A stretch of 36,944 nt of DNA from Flavobacterium sp. ACN2 (GCF_002303885.1 NZ_MRCM01000026.1:1-36944); one strand, 5' to 3'; shown: positions 1 to 8,972, counted from the first letter of the stretch. Notes: generated by a model not told the origin, from the sequence alone. Made by a program: numbers and translations.

Positions 1-48
1 TTTTTTATAATATAATTAGTTCATTGATTTTTACTATTAGATCTAAAA

Positions 49-423
49 TTACATTAAATCCTTAAATAAAATATTCAACAAATTTTCTTCTGATTTAAAA
101 AGCAATTCGTCAATATTATCTTCAATAAAAGAAAAATCTTTTTTATCAACTAATACGCTAATCCATTTTGGTCTTGAAAACGAATAACCATCATCAAAAA
201 TAGCAACATTAAGAAAATTCCAAATATTAGAATTTACACCATTAACTTCAAAATTAGGTTGAATTATAATGGCCTTCATTATGCCATTGTCTATCCAATG
301 AATTCTTCTTTCCTCAAATGTTCTCAAATTTTGAGGATAATCGGGTCTATCTCTAGTCAATCGCGCATTAAGCTTATTTGCTAAGTCATCCAACTTCCAA
401 TCTATATTTTCAAATCTGCTCAA
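49..423 (-). CDS. Hypothetical protein, 124 aa, TTG start
   Basis: I do not recognise this protein. It is a small, soluble, acidic protein with no signal peptide or membrane segment and is rich in Asp, Asn and aromatic residues. The only start that uses the full frame is TTG at 423-421, because an in-frame TAG lies just two codons upstream; the first internal ATG would remove about 48 residues. The gene stands alone, on the same strand as the DUF3137-LemA pair but downstream of it. Small acidic orphan proteins like this sometimes prove to be immunity or cargo proteins, but nothing here shows that. It could also be a 5'-truncated remnant. Confidence 0.5.
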   Translation of the reverse strand: MSRFENIDWKLDDLANKLNARLTRDRPDYPQNLRTFEERRIHWIDNGIMKAIIIQPNFEVNGVNSNIWNFLNVAIFDDGYSFSRPKWISVLVDKKDFSFIEDNIDELLFKSEENLLNILFKDLM

Positions 424-456
424 ATTCTAAATTTTATATATAACAAAATTTGTTTT

Positions 457-1413
457 TTACTCCTTCCCCCAAATCCTAGTATTCAAATCCAATTCATGAA
501 CAATATCCTGCATAAACCGAACAATCGAAAGATCATCAGTAAGTAAATCAGACGCTAAAAGTGAAGAATGAATTGGTGCTTCAAAGTAATTGTGAGATAG
601 CGGAAAAGCGATATACATTTTAGAATGTATAAACGAGATCGAAATTGTTTCATCACATTTGTTATTTAAATCCAAAATTCTTTCCATCATGGCAGGCGTC
701 AAAATGTACCGCGCTTCGATTTGATTTTTAGAATAGGTAACAAATATTTCTTCAAAAACTGTATTTTCTAATTGTACTAACTCGGAGTTACCGAAACTGA
801 AAACGTTTTTCGAAAACCATGAACCAATGGCATTTGCTATACCTTTTGGACGTACAACAGTCGAAACATTAAAATTTTTATTAAAATCAGCTACAAAAAC
901 AATTCCTTTAAAAATCGTATGCCAAGTTGTTTTTGTTCCGTTTTTAGTTCGAGTTTCCGTTTTATACTCGGCGTGGACTTCGGCAAACCAAAAAGAGGTT
1001 TTATCAACTATTCCGCTTATTAAATCCTGTGTTTTATAGCGATCTGGTCTTGTTGTAAAAAGTTCCGAACTTACAAACTCATATTCTGGAAGTCCACTTT
1101 GTGGCGTAATAGTCAGCGTGTCGTTAATGTCTTTTAATGCCGCTCCAACAACGTTCATTTTATAAGACAACTTGTATTTTATAGCATCGTCTTCTATTCT
1201 GAAATACATTACAATGGCAATAATTATAGGAACTAAACAGCCAATAATCCCCAAAGGAACAAATCGAATGATTAATCCAATAGCCAAAATCAACACTGCA
1301 AGTCCAATTAAAATGTAACAGGTTTGATAGGTTTCGGCTATTTTTTTTCGATCACCTTCTAAGCTATTCAGAATGTCCTGCAAGTTTGCTTTCGAATTTA
1401 TTTCTGAATCCAT
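457..1413 (-). CDS. DUF3137 domain membrane protein, LemA partner
   Basis: This 318-residue protein has a charged N-terminal stretch of about 30 residues. Two adjacent hydrophobic segments follow (about residues 32-50 and 53-70), then a large soluble domain. The spacing, the motif SFWFAEVHAEYKTETR near residue 140 and the following GIVFVADFNK are typical of DUF3137 proteins, which are often encoded beside lemA. Its function is not established; a membrane-anchored role together with LemA is inferred from the pairing. Its ATG overlaps the TAA stop of the upstream lemA gene by one base (TAATG at 1415-1411), so translational coupling is likely. Confidence 0.85.
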   Translation of the reverse strand: MDSEINSKANLQDILNSLEGDRKKIAETYQTCYILIGLAVLILAIGLIIRFVPLGIIGCLVPIIIAIVMYFRIEDDAIKYKLSYKMNVVGAALKDINDTLTITPQSGLPEYEFVSSELFTTRPDRYKTQDLISGIVDKTSFWFAEVHAEYKTETRTKNGTKTTWHTIFKGIVFVADFNKNFNVSTVVRPKGIANAIGSWFSKNVFSFGNSELVQLENTVFEEIFVTYSKNQIEARYILTPAMMERILDLNNKCDETISISFIHSKMYIAFPLSHNYFEAPIHSSLLASDLLTDDLSIVRFMQDIVHELDLNTRIWGKE

Positions 1414-1970
1414 TAATTATTAAATAGTTCTTTTGCACTAATATTTTTACGTTCTTCTTCTGGTGTTTCTAAAACATCAATTTTAGTATAACCCAACATT
1501 CCTGCAAACATATTACCTGGAAACATCATAATAGCATTATTATAATCGGTCACTGCTGCATTGTAAGTTCTTCTCGCAGCTGCAATTTGCTCTTCACTTT
1601 CTGTCCAAGTTGTTTGAAGATTTAAGAAATTGGTATTAGCTTTTAAATCAGGATAATTTTCTACCGTTACCATTAAACCTTTTACAGCCGAACTTAATTC
1701 AGTATCCAAACTTGCTTTTTCTTCATCAGTTAAAGTTCCTGACGTTGCTTTAGCACGAAGCTCAACAATTTTAGTTAAAGTGCTTTGTTCGTAATTTGTG
1801 TATTGCTTTACGACCTCAACAAGATTCGGAATCAAATCGAAACGTTTTTTCAGCATTACATCAATCGCCGAAAACGCATTGGTAACTTGATTTCTTTTTC
1901 CGATAAGTGAATTGTAGATTACTATTCCGATAATAAAAAGGAAAACAAAAAGTCCTATAATAACTAACAT
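1413..1970 (-). CDS. LemA family protein
   Basis: LemA-type membrane protein of unknown biochemical role. From ATG at 1970 the protein is 185 residues: one N-terminal membrane helix (MLVIIGLFVFLFIIGIVIY), then the conserved block RNQVTNAFSAIDVMLKKR, the FDLIPNLVEVVKQY motif and a long helical domain. This is the normal length and architecture of the family. A longer frame begins at 2054, but it would place 28 basic residues before the membrane helix, which is unusual, so the internal ATG is preferred. The gene overlaps the following DUF3137 gene by one base. It is transcribed divergently from anmK, leaving about 200 bp for promoters of both. Confidence 0.88.
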   Translation of the reverse strand: MLVIIGLFVFLFIIGIVIYNSLIGKRNQVTNAFSAIDVMLKKRFDLIPNLVEVVKQYTNYEQSTLTKIVELRAKATSGTLTDEEKASLDTELSSAVKGLMVTVENYPDLKANTNFLNLQTTWTESEEQIAAARRTYNAAVTDYNNAIMMFPGNMFAGMLGYTKIDVLETPEEERKNISAKELFNN

Positions 1971-2178
1971 GATTTTATTTTTTTTGAATTGGTTATGAGC
2001 AAATATATAGAAAAGACGGTAAGTTTGAATTTTATTTTTTAGGATTTTTATCACAAATTCTTATTCTATAATAATGACATTCAAAAAATAAAAATTGTAT
2101 AAAATCTATAGCTTTATATCCGAAATAATCCCATTTTAGCGTTATCAATAAACTGACTACTATAAACCCTCATTTTAA

Positions 2179-3387
2179 ATGAATAAAAATATAACCGCAC
2201 TCTATACTATAGCTCAAAAAGAAACTCGAAAAATATTGGGTTTAATGTCGGGAACTTCTCTCGACGGACTTGATATTGCTTTGTGCGCTGTTTCTGGTTC
2301 TGGAGAAAATACGAATGTGAAAATCCTAGAATTTGAAACCATTTCTTACTCTGAAGACATTAAAAACGAAATCAGAAAAGTATTTGCAAAAAAAACAATC
2401 GATTTTCAGCATCTGGCTTTATTAAACGAATGGATTGGAATATTGCACAGCGGCATGATTAACGACTGTCTTTCTAAATGGAATATTTCTTCAAGCGAAG
2501 TAGATTTAATTGCTTCACACGGGCAAACCGTTTTACACGCTCCGAAGTTTTTGCATCAGCAGGAAAAATTTCCAAACGCAACTTTGCAAATTGGAGACGG
2601 AGATCATATTGCAGTAAAAACAGGGATCATCACACTTTCAGATTTCAGACAAAAACACGTTGCAGCGGGCGGTGAAGGTGCGCCTCTTGCAGTTTATGGC
2701 GATTATTTATTATTCGGAAAAAAAGGCGAAAACCGAATCATGCTCAACATGGGCGGAATCGGGAATTATACTTATCTCCCAGCCTCTCTAAACGCCGAGG
2801 AAGTTTTTGTAACCGATACTGGAACTGCAAATACGTTAATCGATATTTTTACTAAACATTATTTTCCTGAAAAAAGCTACGATAAAGATGCCGAAATCGC
2901 ACAACAAGGAACTGTAAATCAAGAACTTTTAAACGAACTTAAAAAAGATGATTTCTTCCAAAAAAGCTTTCCAAAATCAATTGGTCAAGAGCTGTTTAAT
3001 TTCGATTTTGTGCAGTCGGCTTTGGTAAAATGTGGCTTAGAAAATATTTCGGCATCAGATTTGCTAGCGACTTTAACGCGTTTAAGCGCTGAAACTATTG
3101 CAGAAGCGATTTTTTTCACCATAAAAAACACTCCTATTTCAGCAGAAGATTTTCATATTTATATGTCTGGAGGCGGAACGAATAATCCGTTATTGGTAAA
3201 ATGGCTAAAGGAATTATTGCCTTGCCAGTTTCACACCAGCGACGATTTGGGCATTTTAAGTGATGCCAAAGAAGCGGTTTTGTTTGCGCTTTTGGCCAAC
3301 GAAACCGTTTCTGGAGGAGATTACAATTTTGGAAACAGCAAAGGAATTCCATCTGTAACAATGGGGAAAATTTCGTTTCCGGATTAA
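2179..3387 (+). CDS. anmK: Anhydro-N-acetylmuramic acid kinase
   Basis: AnmK phosphorylates 1,6-anhydro-MurNAc, a product of lytic transglycosylases, and opens its ring to give MurNAc-6-phosphate in the cytoplasm. Diagnostic motifs are MSGTSLDGLD (residues 23-32), ASHGQTVLHAP, VAAGGEGAPL and TDTGTANTLID. In the last, Asp213 matches the catalytic base found in the DTG motif of characterised AnmK. The SGGGTNNPLL motif and the C-terminal AKEAVLFALLA segment are also present. At 402 residues it is slightly longer than the E. coli enzyme (369) because of about 20 extra N-terminal residues; the first ATG follows directly on the A+T-rich leader. It is the first gene of a plus-strand group that also encodes an AmpG-like importer and NagZ. 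Confidence 0.95.
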   Translation: MNKNITALYTIAQKETRKILGLMSGTSLDGLDIALCAVSGSGENTNVKILEFETISYSEDIKNEIRKVFAKKTIDFQHLALLNEWIGILHSGMINDCLSKWNISSSEVDLIASHGQTVLHAPKFLHQQEKFPNATLQIGDGDHIAVKTGIITLSDFRQKHVAAGGEGAPLAVYGDYLLFGKKGENRIMLNMGGIGNYTYLPASLNAEEVFVTDTGTANTLIDIFTKHYFPEKSYDKDAEIAQQGTVNQELLNELKKDDFFQKSFPKSIGQELFNFDFVQSALVKCGLENISASDLLATLTRLSAETIAEAIFFTIKNTPISAEDFHIYMSGGGTNNPLLVKWLKELLPCQFHTSDDLGILSDAKEAVLFALLANETVSGGDYNFGNSKGIPSVTMGKISFPD

Positions 3388-3393
3388 GAAAAA

Positions 3394-3486
3394 GTTACCA
3401 CTAATTACACAAATTTTCACGAATTCTTTTTTAAAAGAATAATTAAGTACAAAAATTAATGCAATTAGTGTAATTCGTGATAAAAA
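3394..3486. repeat. Palindromic intergenic repeat between anmK and the GHL10 gene
   Basis: The stretch TTACCACTAATTACAC (from 3395) with a following TTTCACGAATT is mirrored by AATTAGTGTAATTCGTGATAA (3463-3483). The centre holds a second hairpin, GAATTCTTTT-TTAAAAGAAT (3421-3440). Similar AATTACAC/CACGAATT palindromes are common between genes in Flavobacterium, as I recall. The function is unknown; transcript processing or stability is possible. Confidence 0.6.
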
Positions 3487-3524
3487 CAAACTATTTTTGG
3501 TTCTTGTTAAAATAAACATTTGAA

Positions 3525-5096
3525 ATGCATAAAAATCAGCACTTAATATTCTTTCTTTTAATTTCATTTTTCATTACTTCGATTTCTAATGCACAGGAAA
3601 AAAACATGCATCCTAAAAACGAATTCAGAGGTGTCTGGATTGCAACGGTTGTAAACATTGACTGGCCGAAAACAAGTACAGATAATGTAGAAAAAGAAAA
3701 AGCTGATTACCTTGAAATTCTAGAAGCCTATAAAAAACTGAATTACAACGCTGTAATTGTTCAGGTTAGAAGTGTTGGAGACGCTATTTATCCCTCAGAA
3801 TTTGCGCCTTGGTCTCGATTTTTAACAGGAAAAGAAGGTTTGGCTCCAAACCCCTATTACGATACATTGGCGTGGATGATTGAACAGGCGCATAACAGAG
3901 GTTTTGAATTTCATGCTTGGCTGAATCCGTATCGTGCGACTTTCGATTTGAATAAAAATCTTTTAAGCCCAAATCATGATCTTTTTAAACATCCAGAATG
4001 GATGATTGAATACGGCGGAAAATACTATTACGATCCTGCATTGCCAGAAGTACAGGCGCATTTAACCAAAGTCGTAAAAGAAGTCGTTGATAACTATGAT
4101 ATTGATGCAGTTCATTTTGATGATTATTTCTATCCTTATGCTGTTCCAGGAAAAGTGTTTAACGACAATGCTTCTTATCAAAAATATGGTTCAGGTTTAA
4201 GCCGTGCCGACTGGCGACGCGCAAATGTGAGCAACTTTGTACATTCTATTTCAAATACAATTAAAGAAAGTAAACCTTGGGTTCAATTCGGAATTAGTCC
4301 GTTTGGGGTTTGGAGAAATAAATCTCAAGATCCAAAAGGTTCTGAAACACAATCTACATCTAACTACGACGATTTGTATGCAGATCCGATGTTATGGATG
4401 GATCAAAAATGGATCGATTATATTTTACCTCAATTGTATTGGAGTATGAATAATCCGAGAGCTTCTTATTCTAAATTGGTAAAATGGTGGTCTGAAAACT
4501 CCAATAATACCGCTATTTATATCGGTCACGCCACATACAAAATTAGAGCTGACGGAGATAAAAACTGGAATTATATGACCGAAATTCCAACTCAAATTGA
4601 TTTCTTAAGAACTTTCAAAAATGTATCAGGTAGTGCTTATTTCAGCTCAAAATGGTTCATGGGGAAAAACTTTGATGTGGTTCGCCATTTAGAAGAAAAT
4701 CAATATAAATATCCTGCACTTCCAGCTGCAGTTCCGAATTTAAGACACGTCATAATCGATACGCCAAAAGTATTAGAATACAGTAAGGACAGCATTAAAT
4801 ATAATTTCACTTTCCAAAGTCCGTTGAATACGAAAGTTCGTTATATGGTGGTTTATGGAGGCGAGCATGTTTCAAAAATTGACATTAATGATGCCACAAA
4901 AATCATCGAAAAAGTAACGGTTAAAGAAGTTGACGGAAAAATTACTTTCGCAATAGCGGCCGGAAAACTGAATCTTTACAAAGCTTGCGCTGTAACTTTT
5001 ATTGATTATTATGCCAACGAAAGTTCTCCAACTGCAATAGATTTAAAAAAGCCTTTAAAAAACTATATACCAGCTCAACCAAATGAAAACAGATAA
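3525..5096 (+). CDS. Secreted GHL10 (DUF187) family glycoside hydrolase, DigH/YngK-like
   Basis: This 523-residue protein has a signal peptide (residues 1-23, ending ISNAQ) and an N-terminal motif FRGVWIATVVNIDWP that opens the glycosyl hydrolase-like 10 barrel. Later barrel motifs include VQVRSVGDAIYPSEFAPW, FHAWLNPYRA, VDNYDIDAVHFDDYFYPY, FGISPFGVW and YILPQLYW. A beta-rich domain of about 130 residues follows the barrel. E. coli DigH (YddW), of the same family, cleaves denuded peptidoglycan glycan strands, so an envelope peptidoglycan substrate is inferred here. The gene sits between anmK and an AmpG-like transporter and overlaps the latter by 14 bp, which supports a cell-wall recycling role. 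Acidic residues of the HFDDYF motif are candidate catalytic groups. Confidence 0.88.
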   Translation: MHKNQHLIFFLLISFFITSISNAQEKNMHPKNEFRGVWIATVVNIDWPKTSTDNVEKEKADYLEILEAYKKLNYNAVIVQVRSVGDAIYPSEFAPWSRFLTGKEGLAPNPYYDTLAWMIEQAHNRGFEFHAWLNPYRATFDLNKNLLSPNHDLFKHPEWMIEYGGKYYYDPALPEVQAHLTKVVKEVVDNYDIDAVHFDDYFYPYAVPGKVFNDNASYQKYGSGLSRADWRRANVSNFVHSISNTIKESKPWVQFGISPFGVWRNKSQDPKGSETQSTSNYDDLYADPMLWMDQKWIDYILPQLYWSMNNPRASYSKLVKWWSENSNNTAIYIGHATYKIRADGDKNWNYMTEIPTQIDFLRTFKNVSGSAYFSSKWFMGKNFDVVRHLEENQYKYPALPAAVPNLRHVIIDTPKVLEYSKDSIKYNFTFQSPLNTKVRYMVVYGGEHVSKIDINDATKIIEKVTVKEVDGKITFAIAAGKLNLYKACAVTFIDYYANESSPTAIDLKKPLKNYIPAQPNENR

Positions 5097-6354
5097 TAAA
5101 CCGTGGTTTTGGATTCCGCTTCTTAACTTCGCTTCTGGATTACCGTATGCTATAATTATCTCTGTTTCGGTAATTATGTATAAAAATCTAGGAATTTCTA
5201 ATGAAGATATTGGTGTTTACACCAGTTTACTTTATCTGCCTTGGGTTATTAAACCGCTTTGGAGTCCGCTTATCGAATTAATCGGAACCAAAAGAAAATG
5301 GTTTCTGCTGATGCAATTAATAATTTCAATTGCCTTTCTACTGGTTGGTTTCACCATTCCGCTCAACGGATTTTTTATCATGACACTTTCCATATTCTGG
5401 GTTGCGGCTTTTGCATCGGCTTCTAATGATATTGCCAGCGATGGTTTTTATTTATTGGTTTTACCAGAAGACAAGCAATCTTTCTTTATTGGTATTAGAA
5501 GTACTTTTTACAGACTTTCAATGCTGGCAGGAAACGGATTAGTAGTGCTTTTTGCAGGTTATTTAGAACATAAATTTGGAGACAATACAAAGGCTTGGTC
5601 TTATACCATGATTTGTGTTGGTTTATTAATGGCTTTCATTACCGTTTATAATTTCATTTTCACACCAAAAAATGAAGTTAATGCAGTAAAAAACCACAAA
5701 GAAATACCAAATCAAAGTTTCGGAACCATATTTGTCAGCTTCTTCAAGAAAAAACAAATAGGGTTAATTCTAACTTTTATCTTGGTTTTCAGATTAGGAG
5801 AATCTCAATTGCTTAAAATGCTAAGTCCGTTTTTACTTGATCCAAAAGAATTAGGCGGAATGGGATTAGACACCGAAGCGGTTGGAATTATTTATGGAAC
5901 TTGCGGAGTTGCAGCCTTAACTATCGGCGGTATTTTAGGCGGAATTGCAATCTCAAAACAAGGATTGACCAAATGGATGTTTCCTATGTTTTTGGCCATG
6001 CACCTTCCAATTTTAGGATTTATATTATTGGCTTTCTTTCATCCTACATCAATTTATTACATTTATGCCGTTGTAATTGTAGAGCAATTCGGTTACGGTT
6101 TTGGCTTTACCGCCTTCATGATGTATTTAATTCATGTTGCCGAAGGAGAATCAAAAACAGCACATTATGCACTTTCAACTGGTTTTATGGCATTAGGAAT
6201 GATGCTTCCAGGAATGTTAAGCGGTTATATTCAGAAATTTTTAGGCTATCAAAACTTCTTTATTTGGGTTCTAATAGCTACAATTCCAGGTCTTATTTTA
6301 TCACGTTTTTTAACTTTCCCAAAAGATTTTGGGAAGAAATCAGAAGAAGTTTAA
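5083..6354 (+). CDS. AmpG-like MFS transporter (muropeptide importer)
   Basis: A 423-residue integral membrane protein with about 12 hydrophobic helices and a short cytoplasmic N-terminus. The opening WFWIPLLNFASGLPYAI, the GVYTSLLYLPWVIKPLWSPL segment and the central hydrophilic loop (about residues 195-220) resemble the AmpG branch of the major facilitator superfamily, which imports GlcNAc-anhydroMurNAc-peptides. The ATG at 5083 lies inside the last codons of the GHL10 gene (14-bp overlap), so the two are probably translated together. With anmK upstream and a NagZ-type enzyme downstream, the substrate is most likely a peptidoglycan fragment. Another sugar or peptide cannot be excluded from sequence alone. 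Confidence 0.82.
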   Translation: MKTDNKPWFWIPLLNFASGLPYAIIISVSVIMYKNLGISNEDIGVYTSLLYLPWVIKPLWSPLIELIGTKRKWFLLMQLIISIAFLLVGFTIPLNGFFIMTLSIFWVAAFASASNDIASDGFYLLVLPEDKQSFFIGIRSTFYRLSMLAGNGLVVLFAGYLEHKFGDNTKAWSYTMICVGLLMAFITVYNFIFTPKNEVNAVKNHKEIPNQSFGTIFVSFFKKKQIGLILTFILVFRLGESQLLKMLSPFLLDPKELGGMGLDTEAVGIIYGTCGVAALTIGGILGGIAISKQGLTKWMFPMFLAMHLPILGFILLAFFHPTSIYYIYAVVIVEQFGYGFGFTAFMMYLIHVAEGESKTAHYALSTGFMALGMMLPGMLSGYIQKFLGYQNFFIWVLIATIPGLILSRFLTFPKDFGKKSEEV

Positions 6355-6375
6355 CCCCCAAATCAAACTTTACCT

Positions 6376-6717
6376 ATGGAAATCAATGAGAATTTGCAGA
6401 ACGAACGCAATCTGAAAGGAACTGAGTTCGAGAAAAATGGAAATCTAGAAAAAGCGATTGAGTTGTATGAAGAAAATGTTGCAGAAGGCTTTAAAGGAAA
6501 TCACCCTTATGATCGATTGGCAACGATCTACAAAAACGAAAACGATCTGGACAATGAAATCCGCGTTTTAGAAAAAGCAATTGTGGTTTACGAAATAATC
6601 ACCATTGAAGACCGATTAGAAGGATTGCCAAAGCTTTTCCGTTTTAAAAACAGATTGGAAAAAGCTCTTGAAACCAAAAAACAATTGGCTAAACAAAAGA
6701 AAGCAAAGTTGAAATAA
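6376..6717 (+). CDS. Small TPR-like protein
   Basis: This is a 113-residue soluble, highly charged, all-helical protein. Residues about 13-35 (KGTEFEKNGNLEKAIELYEEN) and about 43-71 (HPYDRLATIYKNENDLDNEI, then RVLEKAIVVYE) fit two tetratricopeptide repeats, each with the usual A-x-x-Y and L-x-x-A-I spacing. The tail is Lys-rich. It starts 21 bp after the AmpG-like gene and probably shares its transcript. A scaffolding or partner-binding role is inferred from the fold; no specific function can be assigned. Confidence 0.75.
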   Translation: MEINENLQNERNLKGTEFEKNGNLEKAIELYEENVAEGFKGNHPYDRLATIYKNENDLDNEIRVLEKAIVVYEIITIEDRLEGLPKLFRFKNRLEKALETKKQLAKQKKAKLK

Positions 6718-6720
6718 TTT

Positions 6721-6880
6721 TTACCATTAAGACATTAAGTAATTTAAGCCAAGCTTTACGAACTTTCTTATTGAAAAGAAGAGAATAAAGTAAAACTAAG
6801 GCGCTAAGCTTAATTTTTTTACCTCGAATAGATTAAGCAATTTAAGCCATAGCTTTATGAACTTAATGCCTTAATGGTAA
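6721..6880. repeat. Long inverted repeat with internal direct repeats
   Basis: The left arm (6721-6739, TTACCATTAAGACATTAAG) and right arm (6862-6880) are inverse complements apart from one base. Inside them, a 25-26 bp unit AATTTAAGCC..AGCTTTA.GAACTT occurs twice in direct orientation (6741-6765 and 6839-6864). The whole spacer between the TPR and GNAT genes is therefore one structured repeat element. Its role is unknown. Confidence 0.7.
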
Positions 6881-6906
6881 AAACAAGATAACTAAATTTA
6901 TTTGAC

Positions 6907-7356
6907 ATGGTTACTTTAAAACGTACGAATTCAGACGATATCGATTTTATAAATTTGGTTGCTTTACTAGATCAAGATTTAGCGATTAGAGACGGTGAAG
7001 ATCATGCGTTCTACAATCAGTTTAACAAAACGGATAAGATAAAACATGTGCTCGTGTATTATGAAAACGGAATTCCTGTTGGCTGTGGCGCTTTTCGCGA
7101 AAAGGAACTAGGAACAACAGAAATCAAACGAATGTATGTTCATCCTGATCACAGAAAAAAAGGTATTGCATCGGCAGTTTTAGCAGCATTAGAAATCTGG
7201 GCAAAAGAAGTTGGTTATACTTATACCATTCTCGAAACTGGAAAAAATCAGCCCGAAGCGATCAACTTATATCAAAAATTAAATTACACCATAATTCCCA
7301 ATTATCCGCCTTACGAGAAAATGGATAATAGTGTTTGCATGAAAAAGACTTTATAA
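6907..7356 (+). CDS. GNAT family N-acetyltransferase
   Basis: A 149-residue single-domain GCN5-related acetyltransferase that would transfer an acetyl group from acetyl-CoA to an amine. The acetyl-CoA-binding motif A is visible as MYVHPDHRKKGIASAVL (residues 77-93, Q/RxxGxA form). It is followed by motif B, with EAINLYQKLNYTIIPNYPPY near the C-terminus. The substrate cannot be read from the sequence. Its stop is two bases before the preferred start of the GH3 gene, so the pair is probably co-translated. That raises the possibility of a cell-wall-derived amino sugar or peptide substrate, but this is inference only. Confidence 0.9.
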   Translation: MVTLKRTNSDDIDFINLVALLDQDLAIRDGEDHAFYNQFNKTDKIKHVLVYYENGIPVGCGAFREKELGTTEIKRMYVHPDHRKKGIASAVLAALEIWAKEVGYTYTILETGKNQPEAINLYQKLNYTIIPNYPPYEKMDNSVCMKKTL

Positions 7357-7358
7357 TA

Positions 7359-8972
7359 ATGAAAATCACAGCAGAAGCATTACGACAAAAAATAGGACAA
7401 TTTTTCTTTCCAGCAGTATTCATCAACGATACAGAACAAAATATTCAGGAAACGGAACGTTTAATTGCAACACATAATATAGGAGGATTGACCTTTTTTC
7501 ATAGTCGTGCGAGTGCTGCAACGAATTACGAAAGCAAGAAAAAAGTTGTTTTCAACGATGACAGTTACGAAAAAATCAAAGTACTTATTGCTCGTTATCA
7601 AAAAGCAGCTTCTACTCCACTTTTAATCAGTATTGATGCAGAATGGGGATTGGCAATGCGTATAGAAAAAACACCTCAATATCCGTACGCCATTACGCTT
7701 GGCGCATTACCAGAAAACAAATCAAGTTTAATTTATGAAGTTGGAAAACAAATTGGTTTAGATTTAAAAGCAGCTGGAATTCAGTATAATTTATCGCCTT
7801 TGGCAGACATCAACAATAACCCGAACAATCCTGTAATTGGTTATCGTTCTTTTGGTGAAAACAAAGAAAAAGTAGCCGATTTTTCGATTGAATATTTAAA
7901 AGGAATGTCGGAAGTTGGCGTTTTAGGCTGTCTGAAACACTTTCCCGGACATGGGAACACCAATGTCGACTCGCATTTAGGTTTGCCGGTTTTAAAGGAA
8001 ACGCTGGAAGAATTAATGGAAAACGAATTATATCCGTTCATTAAAGGAATTGAGAACAATGTCGACTCTATTATGATTGGCCATTTGGCTGTTCCTAGTT
8101 TAAATGACGGAAAAGATACTTCTGCAACTTTATCAAAAGCCGTTATTCAAGATCTTTTGCGTGATCAATTAGGTTACGATGGCTTGGTAATTTCTGATGC
8201 TTTAAATATGCACAGCGTTTCTAAATTGTACGAAACAAAAGGCCAATTAGAATGGGAAGCTTTCAATGCTGGAAATGATGTTTTATGTTTCGCAGAAAAT
8301 GTCCCCGAAGGAATTGAAGCAATCTATAAAAATGCTTCTCCAGACCGTATTTTCGAAAGTTATAATAGAATCATGAAAGCAAAAGAAAAAGCAGGAATCC
8401 TTTCTGGAAATACTGCAATTTCGGGCGAATTAAACTTCGAAAAAACATCTCAATTAAATCTTGAAATCGCTCAAAATGCAATTACAAAAATCATTGATAA
8501 TGGCATTTCAGATTTAGCGATTGAAGCGCAGAAAAATAACAAATTAGCCAAACTGAGTTTATATAAAAATACCGAAAACACATTCTTTAAAACTTTAAAC
8601 GCAAAATTACCTTCACCAGAATTTGCTTTTGAAAGTTTAGAAACTTCAGATATCAATTCTATCAAAAATGAGTTAGAGAAATTCGACACGATCATTATTT
8701 CATTATTTGTTCCAAAAGCAAAACCATTAAATAATTTCGAAGTAAATGATGAAGTTTTAGAACTACTTTCTGATTTGCTGCAAACCAAAAAATGCATTGT
8801 TTACCTTTTTGGAAACCCGTACGTTTTACCACTTATTCCGAATCTAAAAAAGGCTTCAGGATTAATTGAGGCGTATCAAGATTTTGAAGAATTTCAAAAA
8901 ACAGCAGGAATTCAATTTTTAGAAAAAAATAGTTGCAATGGCATTTTATCAGTAAATATTGATATTCAATAA
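7359..8972 (+). CDS. nagZ: Glycoside hydrolase family 3, NagZ-type beta-N-acetylglucosaminidase
   Basis: The protein is 537 residues from ATG 7359. An in-frame ATG at 7335 lies inside the GNAT gene and is less likely. The NagZ signature KHFPGHGNTNVDSH (residues 193-206) contains the His/Asp dyad used as acid/base in this GH3 branch, and VISDALNM (277-284) holds the nucleophile Asp280. No signal peptide is present, which fits a cytoplasmic enzyme releasing GlcNAc from imported GlcNAc-anhydroMurNAc-peptides. Classical NagZ is about 340 residues; this protein continues for roughly 180 more in a divergent alpha/beta C-terminal region that lacks recognisable catalytic motifs. Context with anmK and an AmpG-like importer supports recycling. 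Confidence 0.88.
   Translation: MKITAEALRQKIGQFFFPAVFINDTEQNIQETERLIATHNIGGLTFFHSRASAATNYESKKKVVFNDDSYEKIKVLIARYQKAASTPLLISIDAEWGLAMRIEKTPQYPYAITLGALPENKSSLIYEVGKQIGLDLKAAGIQYNLSPLADINNNPNNPVIGYRSFGENKEKVADFSIEYLKGMSEVGVLGCLKHFPGHGNTNVDSHLGLPVLKETLEELMENELYPFIKGIENNVDSIMIGHLAVPSLNDGKDTSATLSKAVIQDLLRDQLGYDGLVISDALNMHSVSKLYETKGQLEWEAFNAGNDVLCFAENVPEGIEAIYKNASPDRIFESYNRIMKAKEKAGILSGNTAISGELNFEKTSQLNLEIAQNAITKIIDNGISDLAIEAQKNNKLAKLSLYKNTENTFFKTLNAKLPSPEFAFESLETSDINSIKNELEKFDTIIISLFVPKAKPLNNFEVNDEVLELLSDLLQTKKCIVYLFGNPYVLPLIPNLKKASGLIEAYQDFEEFQKTAGIQFLEKNSCNGILSVNIDIQ

Noticed and set aside
2179..2247. Alternative anmK start at the internal ATG (2245)
   Set aside because: That Met is part of the conserved MSGTSLDG nucleotide-binding motif, and starting there would remove the first beta strand.
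5901..6389. 162-codon frame inside the AmpG-like gene
   Set aside because: Arg-, Tyr- and Cys-rich product in another frame of a clear transporter gene; an artefact of transmembrane codon use.
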